A DNA stretch of 53,587 nt from Porphyromonadaceae bacterium UBA7203. GTDB taxonomy: Bacteria; Bacteroidota; Bacteroidia; Bacteroidales; Muribaculaceae. Both the position numbers and the translations under genes were made by a program. Numbering within the stretch: the stretch's first letter is position 1; each line of letters opens with the position of its first letter. The stretch is taken from the NCBI GenBank assembly GCA_002490725.1, contig DKUN01000020.1, positions 1 to 53,587 on the forward strand, given 5' to 3'. Shown one piece after another: positions 7,706 through 16,306 of the stretch. The notes below the pieces were generated by a model. It saw nothing but the letters and a program-made list of their open reading frames with translations, was not told the DNA's origin and ran no database searches.

Positions 7706-9259
7706 TTACAGGGGGATGTTGCCGTGCTTCTTGGCGGGATTCTGAACGCGCTTGGTGGCGAGGGTTTCCAGTGCGCGGATAATGCGGAAGCGTGTTGTCG
7801 AGGGCTCGATGACGTCGTCGATGTAGCCGTATTTTGCGGCGTTGTAGGGGTTGCAGAAGAGTTTGTTGTATTCTGCTTCCTTTTCTGCCAGAACGGCTTT
7901 GGGGTCTTCGGCTGCTTTGGCTTCCTTGGCGTAGAGCACTTCAACTGCACCTGCGCCGCCCATAACGGCGATTTCGGCCGAGGGCCATGCGTAGTTGATG
8001 TCGCCGCGCAGCTGCTTGCAGCTCATTACGATGTGGCTGCCGCCGTAGCTCTTGCGCAGGGTGATGGTGACTTTGGGCACGGTTGCTTCGCCGTAGGCGT
8101 AGAGCAGCTTGGCGCCGTGGAGAATAACGCCGTTGTATTCCTGGCCGGTGCCGGGAAGGAAGCCGGGAACGTCGACGAGCGACACGATGGGGATGTTGAA
8201 GGCGTCGCAGAAGCGCACAAAGCGGGCGGCCTTGCGCGAAGCGTTGCTGTCGAGCACGCCTGCAAGATATTTCGGCTGGTTGGCTACGATGCCGACGCTG
8301 CGGCCGTTGAAGCGAGCGAAGCCGATAATGATGTTGCGGGCGTAGTTGCGCTGAATTTCAAGGAATTCGCCGTTGTCGACCAGGGCGCCGATAATCGAAT
8401 ACATGTCGTAGGCCTTGTTGGCGGCTTCGGGGATGATTTCGTTGAGGGCTGCGTCGATGCGGTCGGCGGGGTCGGTGCAGGGCACTGCGGGAGTTTCCTC
8501 GAGGTTGTTCTGGGGAATGTAGCTGAGCAGCAGCTTGATGATCTGGATGGCTTCTTCGCCGTTTTCGGCAGCGAAGTGGCAGACGCCGCTTTTGGTCGAG
8601 TGAACGGTAGCGCCGCCGAGGGCTTCCTGGGTAACGTCTTCGCCGGTAACGGTCTTGACAACTTTCGGTCCGGTCAGGAACATGTAGCTGATGCCCTTGG
8701 CCATGATGGTGAAGTCGGTCAGCGCGGGCGAATAAACGGCGCCGCCGGCGCAGGGGCCGAGGATTGCTGAAATCTGGGGAATAACGCCCGAAGCGAGAAT
8801 GTTGCGCTGGAAAATTTCGGCATAGCCGGCCAGGGCGTTGATGCCCTCCTGGATGCGGGCTCCGCCCGAGTCGTTAAGGCCGATGACGGGTGCGCCCATG
8901 CGCATTGCCATGTCCATGACCTTGCAGATTTTCTGCGCCATGGTTTCCGACAGCGAGCCGCCGAATACGGTGAAGTCCTGGGCGAAAACGTAGACCAGAC
9001 GGCCGCCTATGGTGCCGCAGCCGGTCACGACGCCGTCGCCGGGATATGATTTCTTTTCCTGTCCGAAGTTGGTGCAGCGATGGCGCACAAAGGTGTCGAA
9101 CTCTTCAAACGAGCCTTCGTCGAGGAGTTGGGCAATGCGCTCGCGGGCAGTGAATTTGCCGCGTTCGTGCTGTTTGTCGATAGCTTTCTGGCCGCCACCG
9201 AGGTGGGCTTCTTCGCGCAGTTTGATGAGTTCCTGCACTTTTTCGAGTTGTGTACTCAT
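7706..9259 (-). CDS. mmdA: methylmalonyl-CoA decarboxylase alpha subunit (carboxyltransferase)
   Basis: The subunit transfers the carboxyl group of (S)-methylmalonyl-CoA to biotin, releasing propionyl-CoA. It has 517 residues, the usual length of MmdA and PCC-beta proteins. Both crotonase-fold lobes are visible: N-terminal KQHERGKFTARERI and NDSGGARIQEG (oxyanion Gly-Gly), then the second pair ILGPCAGGAVYSPA and GGSHIVMSCK. It is second in the operon, 69 bases after epimerase mce and 7 bases before the gamma subunit. With mce it converts the (R)-epimer made from succinyl-CoA, completing the succinate-to-propionate route. A propionyl-CoA carboxylase beta role is chemically possible, but the linked Na+-pump genes favour decarboxylation. 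Confidence 0.95.
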   Translation of the reverse strand: MSTQLEKVQELIKLREEAHLGGGQKAIDKQHERGKFTARERIAQLLDEGSFEEFDTFVRHRCTNFGQEKKSYPGDGVVTGCGTIGGRLVYVFAQDFTVFGGSLSETMAQKICKVMDMAMRMGAPVIGLNDSGGARIQEGINALAGYAEIFQRNILASGVIPQISAILGPCAGGAVYSPALTDFTIMAKGISYMFLTGPKVVKTVTGEDVTQEALGGATVHSTKSGVCHFAAENGEEAIQIIKLLLSYIPQNNLEETPAVPCTDPADRIDAALNEIIPEAANKAYDMYSIIGALVDNGEFLEIQRNYARNIIIGFARFNGRSVGIVANQPKYLAGVLDSNASRKAARFVRFCDAFNIPIVSLVDVPGFLPGTGQEYNGVILHGAKLLYAYGEATVPKVTITLRKSYGGSHIVMSCKQLRGDINYAWPSAEIAVMGGAGAVEVLYAKEAKAAEDPKAVLAEKEAEYNKLFCNPYNAAKYGYIDDVIEPSTTRFRIIRALETLATKRVQNPAKKHGNIPL

Positions 9260-9328
9260 TTCGATATTGTTTAGGTGGTTAAGAGTCGCAGCCGGAGCGC
9301 GCTCTCGGTTTGGGGTTTGAATTTCGGT

Positions 9329-9745
9329 TTATTTGGGCTGTTCGCAGAGTTCAATCAGGGTGCCGCAGGTGCTTTTGGGGTGGAGGAAGGCGATGTCGAG
9401 GCCTTCAGCGCCCTTGCGGGGAGCCTTGTCGATGAGGCGGCAGCCTTTTTCTTCGAGCTCTTTGAGCGAGTTTGCAACGCCGTCGGTTATGTTGAGAGCA
9501 ACGTGCTGGATGCCGCCGCGGCCGCCGTTTGCGGCAATGAATTTTGAAATGGCGCTGTCGTCGGCGGTGCCTTCGAGGAGTTCTATTTTGGTCTGGCCGA
9601 TGCGGAAAAATGCGGTGCGCACTTTCTGGTCGGCCACTTCTTCGATAGCAAAGCACTTCAGGCCGAGCATCTTTTCATAGAAAGGAATGGCTTCGTCGAG
9701 CGAGGGTACGGCGATGCCGATGTGTTCGATATGGGAAATTTCCAT
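9329..9745 (-). CDS. mce: methylmalonyl-CoA epimerase
   Basis: The enzyme interconverts (R)- and (S)-methylmalonyl-CoA. This 138-residue protein of the vicinal-oxygen-chelate fold has two beta-alpha-beta-beta-beta modules. His8 (HIEHIGIAV), His81 (GIQHVAL) and Glu132 (LIELCEQ) sit where the family's divalent metal ligands lie. Length and the motif PFYEKMLGL are typical. It is the first gene of the mce-mmdA-oadG-mmdC-mmdB operon, with a short leader behind the promoter at 9789-9820. Confidence 0.95.
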   Translation of the reverse strand: MEISHIEHIGIAVPSLDEAIPFYEKMLGLKCFAIEEVADQKVRTAFFRIGQTKIELLEGTADDSAISKFIAANGGRGGIQHVALNITDGVANSLKELEEKGCRLIDKAPRKGAEGLDIAFLHPKSTCGTLIELCEQPK

Positions 9746-9788
9746 GATTTTTGATGTGATAGTTTGTTGGTTATAATATATTATGGCG

Positions 9789-9820
9789 CGAATTTACGCC
9801 AAAATCCCGACATTGCCAAA
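9789..9820 (-). promoter_or_regulatory. promoter of the mce-mmd operon
   Basis: The minus strand reads TTTG (9820-9817), 20 bases, then TAAATTCG (9796-9789), one base away from TAnnTTTG and followed by the CGCC often seen in this phylum. The predicted start is near 9782, giving a leader of about 37 bases. Confidence 0.65.
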
Positions 9821-9876
9821 TAAAAAGCCGCCGATTCCCCACCCCTCTCCCATCCGGATGAGGCGCTCCCCTTCCC

Positions 9877-11235
9877 TCATAGGCAGAAAGTCATATACGC
9901 CGGAATGTAGAGCGTTTTGCCATCCACCTTTAGGTTCTTCGGGTGAATCACGATGTTGCCGCCTATGCGGTTGCCGAATTTTTCGCCGAAGCGGCTGAGC
10001 GAGGTCGTTGTGTAACGGTCGGAAGATTTGACTTCAATCGGGTATATTTTATACTTGAGCTTGCTGTTGTTAGAGAGCAAAAAGTCGATTTCAACGTCGT
10101 TGCGGTGCTTCTCCTCGTTATAGCTTGTGTAGAAATAGAGTTTATGGCCGGCAGCAACGAGCATCTGTGCCACGGCGTTTTCGTAAAACATCCCTTCGTT
10201 GGTGGTAAGTTTTCCGAAAAGGATTTCGCGATATAACTCGTTGTCGCTGATTTCGTTTTCGTCAAATGTGTGGCTGATGAGCAGGCCGGTGTCGCCCATA
10301 TAGCACTTTATGAAAGTGCGGTCTTCATTGAGCGATAGGCCTACATTCGGATCCGAGCAGTTGAAGCATTCGTTGACCATCATCGAATCGGCGAGCCAGA
10401 AAAACGTGTCGTGATACTTTGGAAACGTGGCGTTCTTTTCGACCTTGCTGTAAACCACGCGGCGTTCGGCTCGTGAAAGAAACGCTGGAATCTGGTCGAA
10501 TATCGCCAGCACCTTTGAGCGGTAGCCGGAGTTGATTTTCATTATGTCGCTACGGTACAGGGCAAGTATGTCTCGCTTTTCCATATCCGATTTGGCAAAA
10601 CTGCGGTCGTTTTCAATGTAGGCCGACACGCTTTTCGGCATTCCTCCGACTATCATATACTGGCGGAAAAGCAGCATCGCCTTGGCGTGGATGTTTTGTT
10701 CAACCGGTTCCCTGCGGCTGTAACATTCGCGGATATATGCAATGAGATTATCTTCGCCAACGGCCAGGCAGAACTCTTCGAAATCCATCGGATACATCGA
10801 GATGCGACGCTCTTCTGATGGAATTGTTATTTCCTTTACTTTTTCGCGGATTGATATCAGCGAGCCGGTTTCGATGTAGTCAAAGCGCCCGTCGGCCACA
10901 AGATACTTCACTGCTTGGCGTGCCTTGGGAAACTGCTGGACTTCATCAAGAATTATCAGAGAGTTGCGCCGCTCGAGGGTGACGTTATATTCCGACGCGA
11001 GAATCATAAAAAACGTGTCCAGGTCGGTCATATAGTTATTGAATGCCGACCTGATGGTTTCGCTCGCTGTGTTGAAGTCGATGACAATGTAGCTGCCATA
11101 TTCATTTTTGGCAAATTCTTCGGCGATGGTTGATTTGCCGATACGTCTGGCTCCCTCTATCAGCAGGGCCTTTTCTCCCTTGGAGTTTTGCTTCCAGTCA
11201 AGCAGCTTTTTGTAGATTTTGCGTCGGAATACCAT
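9877..11235 (-). CDS. DUF4143-family AAA ATPase
   Basis: This 452-residue protein has an N-terminal P-loop (EGARRIGKST), a Walker B-like LIILDEVQ and the sensor-like ETGSL. The C-terminal DUF4143 region has a nuclease-fold signature (VEIDFLL ... IYPIEVKSS). The start is placed at MVFRRKIYKKLL: 11 upstream residues in the same frame (MRSISPISAKI) have no family match, and the promoter -7 box at 11266-11273 lies too close for a start at 11268. Family knowledge: such proteins are abundant in Bacteroidales and often described as MoxR/ATP-binding proteins of unknown role; some may act with toxins or in DNA transactions. It stands alone, with no operon partner. Function unknown. Confidence 0.85.
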   Translation of the reverse strand: MVFRRKIYKKLLDWKQNSKGEKALLIEGARRIGKSTIAEEFAKNEYGSYIVIDFNTASETIRSAFNNYMTDLDTFFMILASEYNVTLERRNSLIILDEVQQFPKARQAVKYLVADGRFDYIETGSLISIREKVKEITIPSEERRISMYPMDFEEFCLAVGEDNLIAYIRECYSRREPVEQNIHAKAMLLFRQYMIVGGMPKSVSAYIENDRSFAKSDMEKRDILALYRSDIMKINSGYRSKVLAIFDQIPAFLSRAERRVVYSKVEKNATFPKYHDTFFWLADSMMVNECFNCSDPNVGLSLNEDRTFIKCYMGDTGLLISHTFDENEISDNELYREILFGKLTTNEGMFYENAVAQMLVAAGHKLYFYTSYNEEKHRNDVEIDFLLSNNSKLKYKIYPIEVKSSDRYTTTSLSRFGEKFGNRIGGNIVIHPKNLKVDGKTLYIPAYMTFCL

Positions 11236-11265
11236 AATCTTTGCGGAAATAGGTGATATTGAGCG

Positions 11266-11296
11266 CAAAACTACGCATAAAATTTGGAGTACGCAA
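11266..11296 (-). promoter_or_regulatory. promoter of the DUF4143 ATPase gene, overlapping a tandem repeat
   Basis: The minus strand reads TTG (11296-11294), 20 bases, then TAGTTTTG (11273-11266). The TTG lies inside the first copy of the 34-bp repeat. In copies 2 and 3 the same position reads CTG instead of TTG. Confidence 0.55.
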
Positions 11297-11370
11297 GTCC
11301 GTAAGTGTTAAAAATAGTCGGAGTGCGCAGGTCTGGAAGTGTTAAAATCTGTCGGAGTACGCAGGTCTGA
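11286..11370. repeat. 34-bp tandem direct repeat, two and a half copies
   Basis: Copies begin at 11286, 11320 and 11354, exactly 34 bases apart. Each begins GGAGTrCGCArGTC; copies 1 and 2 share GTTAAAA in the second half, and the third copy is cut off after 17 bases near the permease stop. The array sits between the permease stop (11376) and the ATPase promoter and overlaps that promoter's -33 box. Confidence 0.85.
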
Positions 11371-11375
11371 GCCCG

Positions 11376-13205
11376 TCAGAAGGGGAAGACGAGCGGAATC
11401 ACCATTATCATCAGCAGGCCGAGAATCAACTGCAGCGGGCCGCCGACTTTGACGTAGTCCATAAACGTGTATTGCCCTGCGGGCATGACCAGGGCGTTGG
11501 GCGGCGTGGAAAATGGCGACATGAAGCAGAGCGATGCGCCGAACGTTACGGCAAAGAGCATCGGCAGCGGGCTGACGCCGTAGGCAATGGCGCTCTGAAC
11601 GGCGATGGGAGCCATGAGCACGGCGGTGGCCGTGTTGGATATGAAGAGGGTGAGCAGTGACGTGGTGAAGTAGATTCCGGCCATGAGCCAGTGGGGGCCT
11701 ATGCCGCCGAGGGCGCTGACCAGCGAGGCCGACACCATGGAGCTGACACCGGTTTTTTCGAGTGCGAAGCTCATGGGCATCATGGCGCCGATGAGCACCA
11801 CGCTCTCCCAGTTGATGGTTTTGTATGCGTCGGCCACACTGCGGAAGCATCCGCTCAAAATCATGGCCACGGCGGCAGTCAGCACTACGGTTACGGCCGG
11901 CAGTGTGCCGAAAACCAGGGCGGCAATCATGGCGAGCATGATGCTGCCAGCTACCGGGGCTTTGTAGTCGATGGTGACGTTCGAGGCCATGCTTTCGGGC
12001 TGGCCGAGCACAACCCAGTTTGACGTGTCGTTGCTGATTTCGCCGATTGATTTCCAGGTGCCCTGAACCAGCAGGACGTCGCCCTTGCGCACCACTTCGG
12101 CCCCGAGGTTGTCAATGATGTAACGGTCGCCACGGCGCACGCCGAGAATGTTGACGTTGAAGCGCTTGCGGAAGTCAAGCTGTGCAATCGTTTCCTTGAG
12201 AATCGCCGAATCGGGCAGCGGCACGATTTCGGCCAGGCCGATGTCGTAGAAGCGCAGGTTGCGCCGGTCGGCGTTTTCGCGCAGGGTCAGGCCGTAGTCG
12301 CCGACAAAGCGGTCTACGCTCTCCTTGGCCCCGCGCACGAACAGGGCGTCGCCCGGGTCGATGACCGAGCTTGCGGTCGGGGCCTCTTGCGTCACGTTTT
12401 TCAGCAGGCTGCGTCCCTCGACCATGCGCAGTTCGAGCACGTCGAGGCCGTAGTTGGCGCGCAGAGCCAGGGAGCCGAGCGTGAGTCCGGAAATCGGCGA
12501 TGTCGGCGGCACTTCGATGCGCCATAGATTGTTGTTCAGATTATAGCGCTCAACGATGTCGGAAAGCGAGTGTGAGGCGGCGCCGCCTTCATTGCCGGCG
12601 TTGTTTTTGCCTCGGGTGAGCCATCGGCTCATGGGTATGAGCAGCGCTGTGCCTGCAATGAGGCATATCAGGCCGGTAGGGAGGAAGGTGAACATTGTCA
12701 GGGGCTCGCCGCCGGCCTCCTCCCAGGCTTCGGCAATGACGAGGTTGGGCGGGGTGCCGATCAGTGTGAGCATGCCGCCGATGCTCGACGCAAAGGCTAT
12801 GGGCATCAGGAAGCGGCTCGCCGACGAGCCGGTTGCGGCGGCCATCGATACGACTATGGGGAGCATCAGCGCCACGGTGCCAGTGTTGCTGACAAAGCCT
12901 CCGATAATGCCTGTGGCGAGCACTACTACCAGAAAGAGCCGTGTGGGGCTGTTGCCTCCGAGCTTCGACAGGCGTGCGCCGAGCATCTTGGCGAGTCCGG
13001 TGTTGAAAACGGCGCCTCCGACAATGAACAGGCCTATCATCATTATCACAATCGGATTTGAGAACCCTGACAAGGCCTCCTGAGTGGTCAGGATGCCGGA
13101 AATGGTCAGTATCAGCAGGGCAATGAGGGCCACGATGTCGGCGCGCAAACGTCCGCTGACGAATCCGGCCGCGGCGAGTATCAGGGTTGTGATTGTGATG
13201 TACAT
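11376..13205 (-). CDS. SLC13/DASS-type anion permease with two RCK_C domains
   Basis: This 609-residue protein has about ten to twelve membrane segments split by a soluble middle (about residues 195-390). Both Ser-Asn-Thr signatures of the DASS/ArsB-NhaD superfamily are present: GGFVSNTGTVALMLPIV in the first half and FISNTATAVLMAPIA in the second. The soluble region contains two RCK_C (TrkA-C) like domains, including GLTLGSLALRANYGLDVLELR and LDFRKRFNVNILGVRRGD, which in relatives sense ligands. Family knowledge: substrates include sulfate, dicarboxylates or other anions; the sequence does not decide. It lies 99 bases after the S4 protein and may share the rplY-pth transcript. Confidence 0.85.
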   Translation of the reverse strand: MYITITTLILAAAGFVSGRLRADIVALIALLILTISGILTTQEALSGFSNPIVIMMIGLFIVGGAVFNTGLAKMLGARLSKLGGNSPTRLFLVVVLATGIIGGFVSNTGTVALMLPIVVSMAAATGSSASRFLMPIAFASSIGGMLTLIGTPPNLVIAEAWEEAGGEPLTMFTFLPTGLICLIAGTALLIPMSRWLTRGKNNAGNEGGAASHSLSDIVERYNLNNNLWRIEVPPTSPISGLTLGSLALRANYGLDVLELRMVEGRSLLKNVTQEAPTASSVIDPGDALFVRGAKESVDRFVGDYGLTLRENADRRNLRFYDIGLAEIVPLPDSAILKETIAQLDFRKRFNVNILGVRRGDRYIIDNLGAEVVRKGDVLLVQGTWKSIGEISNDTSNWVVLGQPESMASNVTIDYKAPVAGSIMLAMIAALVFGTLPAVTVVLTAAVAMILSGCFRSVADAYKTINWESVVLIGAMMPMSFALEKTGVSSMVSASLVSALGGIGPHWLMAGIYFTTSLLTLFISNTATAVLMAPIAVQSAIAYGVSPLPMLFAVTFGASLCFMSPFSTPPNALVMPAGQYTFMDYVKVGGPLQLILGLLMIMVIPLVFPF

Positions 13206-13304
13206 GATTATTGAGTCGAATTGTTGAAAACTTGTTGAAAAGTTTTTTGTAAGGGCGAGTATTGCAGACTAAGGGATTGCGGCTCAGAATGAAAGGGCGC
13301 CGGC

Positions 13305-13730
13305 TTAGTTGTCGATATCATCATCGTCGTCATCGTCGAAATCAAAGTCGTCGGCCCAGAGGTCTGACGTGAACGAGGCCAGGTCGCGGCCTTCGCGCTT
13401 GGTCGGGCGTCCGAGTCCTTTGCGCCGGTCGATGAAGCCGCTGATGCGCACAACGTCGAGCAGGTCGAGCTCGCTCTGAGGCGTCACGTTTTCCATGTAT
13501 TCCGGCACGAGTTTGGCTCCGAGGCGGTTTTGTACGCCCTGGAGCACTTTGAACGAATAGGTAACAGGCGGCTTGCGCACTTTTACAATGTCGCCCGGTT
13601 TTACTGTGCGGCTCGGTTTGACCAACACGTCGTTGACCATTACGCGGCCTTTTTTGATGGCGTCGGTTGCGATGGAGCGGGTCTTGTACACTCTGACCGC
13701 CCAGAGCCATTTGTCTACGCGTGCTTCCAT
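13305..13730 (-). CDS. S4-domain RNA-binding protein (Hsp15/RqcP-like)
   Basis: This small basic protein of 141 residues has an S4 domain in its first 60 residues (MEARVDKWLWAVRVYKTRS, then GRVMVNDVLVKPSRTVKPGD). Family knowledge: HslR/Hsp15 and RqcP bind stalled 50S-peptidyl-tRNA complexes. The partner gene pth, which hydrolyses peptidyl-tRNA, overlaps it by one base, supporting a ribosome-rescue role. The C terminus is an unusual run of acidic residues (DDFDFDDDDDDDIDN). Confidence 0.85.
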   Translation of the reverse strand: MEARVDKWLWAVRVYKTRSIATDAIKKGRVMVNDVLVKPSRTVKPGDIVKVRKPPVTYSFKVLQGVQNRLGAKLVPEYMENVTPQSELDLLDVVRISGFIDRRKGLGRPTKREGRDLASFTSDLWADDFDFDDDDDDDIDN

Positions 13731-14293
13731 TACTTGTTGTTATAATTGCACATTGCGGTCTGGATTCCGGCAAGCACGAATGTCTTGATGGCGTCGATTG
13801 CCACCTCGAACCGCGGCTTGAGTTCGTCGAGTTGCGCGGAGGTGAACTTGCTCAGCACGTAGTCGACCTGATGGCCGCGGCTGAAGTCGTTGCCGATGCC
13901 GAAGCGCAGGCGCGGATAGGCCTGGGTTGCGAGCATGGCGGCGATGTTTTTCAGTCCGTTGTGGCCGGCGTCGCTTCCGCTACCTTTGATTCTGATGGCT
14001 CCGAACGGAAGCGCGAGGTCGTCGACCAGAATCAGTATGTGGTCAACGGGGATTTTTTCTTTCTGCGCCCAGTAGCGCACTGCTTCGCCCGACAGATTCA
14101 TGTATGTCGAGGGCTTGAGCAGCACGAGTTGCTTGTTTTTAAGCCTGGCGTGGGCCACGTCGCCGTAACGCTGGGTAGAGAAAGAGATATTGGATGCCAT
14201 GGCCATGGCATCCAATATCATAAATCCTATGTTGTGACGGGTGTTGCGATATTCTTCGCCGATGTTCCCGAGCCCAACAATCAGGTATTTCAT
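13730..14293 (-). CDS. pth: peptidyl-tRNA hydrolase
   Basis: Pth frees tRNA from prematurely released peptidyl-tRNA. In the 187 residues the catalytic and binding positions are present: GLGNIGEEYRNTRHNIGF (Asn of GLGN and the His of RHN), then VDDLALPFGAIRIKGSGSD and the HNGLKNI block. Length is normal. The gene lies 19 bases after rplY, a frequent Bacteroidetes pairing, and overlaps the S4 protein gene. Oddity: codons for the helix ILDAMAMASNI form a perfect 34-bp palindrome (14186-14219). Confidence 0.96.
   Translation of the reverse strand: MKYLIVGLGNIGEEYRNTRHNIGFMILDAMAMASNISFSTQRYGDVAHARLKNKQLVLLKPSTYMNLSGEAVRYWAQKEKIPVDHILILVDDLALPFGAIRIKGSGSDAGHNGLKNIAAMLATQAYPRLRFGIGNDFSRGHQVDYVLSKFTSAQLDELKPRFEVAIDAIKTFVLAGIQTAMCNYNNK
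14186..14219. repeat. perfect 34-bp palindrome inside pth
   Basis: GATATTGGATGCCATGG followed immediately by its exact reverse complement, with no spacer. It lies wholly in coding sequence near the 5' end of pth. It could form a long hairpin in the mRNA or a cruciform, or act as a symmetric protein-binding site. Confidence 0.95.
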
Positions 14294-14312
14294 AGGCTGT
14301 CAGCGTCGGGGC

Positions 14313-14969
14313 TTACTTGCCTGCGGCGGCGTTGGCGGCAGCGCCACGTGCTGCGCGGGTCAGAGCCACGGTGCAGACAACGGCGTTATTGGCGTTGATC
14401 AGTTCGAGGCCTTCGAAGTGGAGGTCGCCGACCTGAATGGTCTTGCCGAGGCCGAGGTTGTCAACGTTGATGACCAGACGTTCGGGTACGTCGGTGTAGA
14501 TGGCGCGCACACGGAGCTTCTTCATGTTGAGCTGGAGCTTACCACCGGCCTTCACACCTTCGGCGTGGCCTTCGAGCTTAACGGGCACTTCGATGACAAC
14601 GGGCTTCTTGTCGTTTACTTCGAGGAAGTCGATGTGGAGAATGTTGTCCTTGACGGGATGGAACTGGAGGTCCTTGAGGATGGCGTTGCGCTTTTCGCCG
14701 TTGACTTCGAGTTCGATGGCGAAGATGTCGGGGGTATAGACGAGCTTGCGCACTGCCTCGTTGGTTACGGTGATGTCGGTGGTGATCAGGCCCTTGCCGT
14801 CTTCGATTTCAACGAGCTTTTCACCGGGCTTGAGAGCGGCGGTGTAGGGGAGGGTTACGATTTCGCCGCCATTGATGACTGCGGGGATTTTACCTGCGGC
14901 ACGAAGGGCCTTGGTGGCTTTTTTGCCGAGGTCGGTACGGGGTTCGGCGCTGAGCTGAAATGTTTTCAT
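14313..14969 (-). CDS. rplY: 50S ribosomal protein L25 (CTC type)
   Basis: bL25 binds 5S rRNA. The 218-residue form is the long CTC type: an N-terminal 5S-binding domain (RTDLGKKATKALRAAGKIPAVING) and a C-terminal beta domain (LHIDFLEVNDKKPVVIEVPV, then RVRAIYTDVPERLVINVDNL), ending in an Ala-rich tail. It is first in rplY-pth-S4, with a leader of about 75 bases behind the promoter at 15051-15082. Confidence 0.96.
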   Translation of the reverse strand: MKTFQLSAEPRTDLGKKATKALRAAGKIPAVINGGEIVTLPYTAALKPGEKLVEIEDGKGLITTDITVTNEAVRKLVYTPDIFAIELEVNGEKRNAILKDLQFHPVKDNILHIDFLEVNDKKPVVIEVPVKLEGHAEGVKAGGKLQLNMKKLRVRAIYTDVPERLVINVDNLGLGKTIQVGDLHFEGLELINANNAVVCTVALTRAARGAAANAAAGK

Positions 14970-15050
14970 TTGGTTTGGTTGATTAATAATGTGTTACTCA
15001 AAATTAAATTATTTCATTAATTTCCCATCACACGAGTGGAAAACCGGGCG

Positions 15051-15082
15051 CAAAGTTACGAAAAAAAGCTGACTTGTCCAAA
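15051..15082 (-). promoter_or_regulatory. promoter of rplY-pth-S4 operon
   Basis: The minus strand reads TTTG (15082-15079), 20 bases, then TAACTTTG (15058-15051), a full consensus match. It is divergent from the serC promoter about 70 bases away. Confidence 0.85.
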
Positions 15083-15151
15083 CAATTTTTGAAAGCGGCG
15101 CTCCGGCTGAAAAAATGATGTTATTAAACATTCTAAAATGGATGTTTTTTA

Positions 15152-15183
15152 TTTGCTTTCCCGAATATTTCAGCGTAAATTTG
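15152..15183 (+). promoter_or_regulatory. promoter of serC-serA
   Basis: TTTG (15152-15155), 20 bases, TAAATTTG (15176-15183), a full consensus match. Transcription would start near 15190, about 31 bases before the serC ATG. Confidence 0.85.
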
Positions 15184-15220
15184 CGCTACTGCACAGCAAC
15201 CCCTCTAAACCAATAATTAT

Positions 15221-16294
15221 ATGAAAAAACATAACTTCTACGCCGGACCGTCGATTCTGAGCGAGTACACGATTCAGCATACCATAGATGCCATCCGCGA
15301 TTTCGACGGCATGGGTTTGTCGCTGCTTGAGGTTTCACACCGTTCAAAGCAGTTTGTCTCTGTGATCAACGAGGCGTCAAGGCTCGTAAAAGAGCTGCTC
15401 GACGTGCCTGAAGGCTACAGTGTCCTTTGGCTTGGCGGCGGCGCGAGCATGCAGTTTGCCATGGTGCCCTATAACCTGCTTCGCACCAAGGCCGCCTATC
15501 TCGAAACCGGAGTGTGGGCATCAAACGCCGTCAAGGAAGCCCGTCTTTTCGGCGAGGTCGACGTCGTTGCGTCGAGCAAGGATGCCAACTTCAGTTATGT
15601 GCCCTCCGATTTCGTGATTCCGGCCGATGCCGATTATTTCCACTATACATCGAACAACACTATCTACGGCACCGAACTGCGCGTCGATCCCGATTCGCCC
15701 GTTCCGATGGTGGCCGATATGAGTTCCGATATTTTCAGTCGTCCTGTCGACGTCAGCAAATATGACCTTATTTATGCCGGCGCACAGAAAAATCTGGCTC
15801 CGTCGGGTGTGACTCTGGTGATTGTCAAGGATTCCGCCCTGGGCCATGCAGGCCGCGTAATTCCGACCATGCTCAACTATCAGACCCATGTCAACAAGGA
15901 GTCGATGTTCAACACTCCGCCCGTGCTGCCGATTTACAGCGCCATGCAGACTCTGCGTTATTATAAGGAACTCGGCGGCGTTAGCAAATTGCAGCTTATC
16001 GACGAGGAAAAGGCAGCCGTGCTCTACGACGCCATTGACAACAGCCGCATGTTTGAAGGCACTGCACGCATGGACTCGCGCTCGATTATGAACGTATGCT
16101 TCGTTATGGCACCGGAGTTCAAGGAAATGGAGCAGGAGTTTGTTGACTTCGCCTCGGCCCGCGGCATTGTCGGCATCAAGGGTCACCGCAGTGTCGGAGG
16201 CTTCCGTGCAAGCCTCTATAACGCGCTACCGCTCGAGAGCGTCAAGGTTCTCGTCGAGGCCATGCGCGAATTCGAAACTTTGAAACTCAAATAA
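15221..16294 (+). CDS. serC: phosphoserine aminotransferase
   Basis: The PLP enzyme of serine synthesis converts 3-phosphohydroxypyruvate to phosphoserine with glutamate as donor. Its 357 residues start KKHNFYAGPSIL, the family hallmark. LLEVSHRSKQF and LGGGASMQFAMVPYNLL are present, and the PLP lysine is Lys190 in YAGAQKNLAPSGVTL. It is followed after 12 bases by serA, giving two consecutive enzymes of the pathway in one operon; the phosphatase SerB is not in the window. Confidence 0.97.
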   Translation: MKKHNFYAGPSILSEYTIQHTIDAIRDFDGMGLSLLEVSHRSKQFVSVINEASRLVKELLDVPEGYSVLWLGGGASMQFAMVPYNLLRTKAAYLETGVWASNAVKEARLFGEVDVVASSKDANFSYVPSDFVIPADADYFHYTSNNTIYGTELRVDPDSPVPMVADMSSDIFSRPVDVSKYDLIYAGAQKNLAPSGVTLVIVKDSALGHAGRVIPTMLNYQTHVNKESMFNTPPVLPIYSAMQTLRYYKELGGVSKLQLIDEEKAAVLYDAIDNSRMFEGTARMDSRSIMNVCFVMAPEFKEMEQEFVDFASARGIVGIKGHRSVGGFRASLYNALPLESVKVLVEAMREFETLKLK

Positions 16295-16306
16295 GCCGTA
16301 TATGCC

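Noticed and set aside
7699..7950. N-terminal extension of the OadG-like protein
   Set aside because: It lies within mmdA, is Lys/Pro/Thr-rich shadow sequence, and would bury a good signal peptide starting at 7698.
7322..8770. 482-codon open frame opposite mmdA and oadG
   Set aside because: Antisense shadow of two well-supported genes, with low-complexity Val/Gly/Asp composition.
11286..11370. CRISPR array
   Set aside because: The 34-base units are contiguous tandem repeats with no unique spacers, and no cas genes are present.
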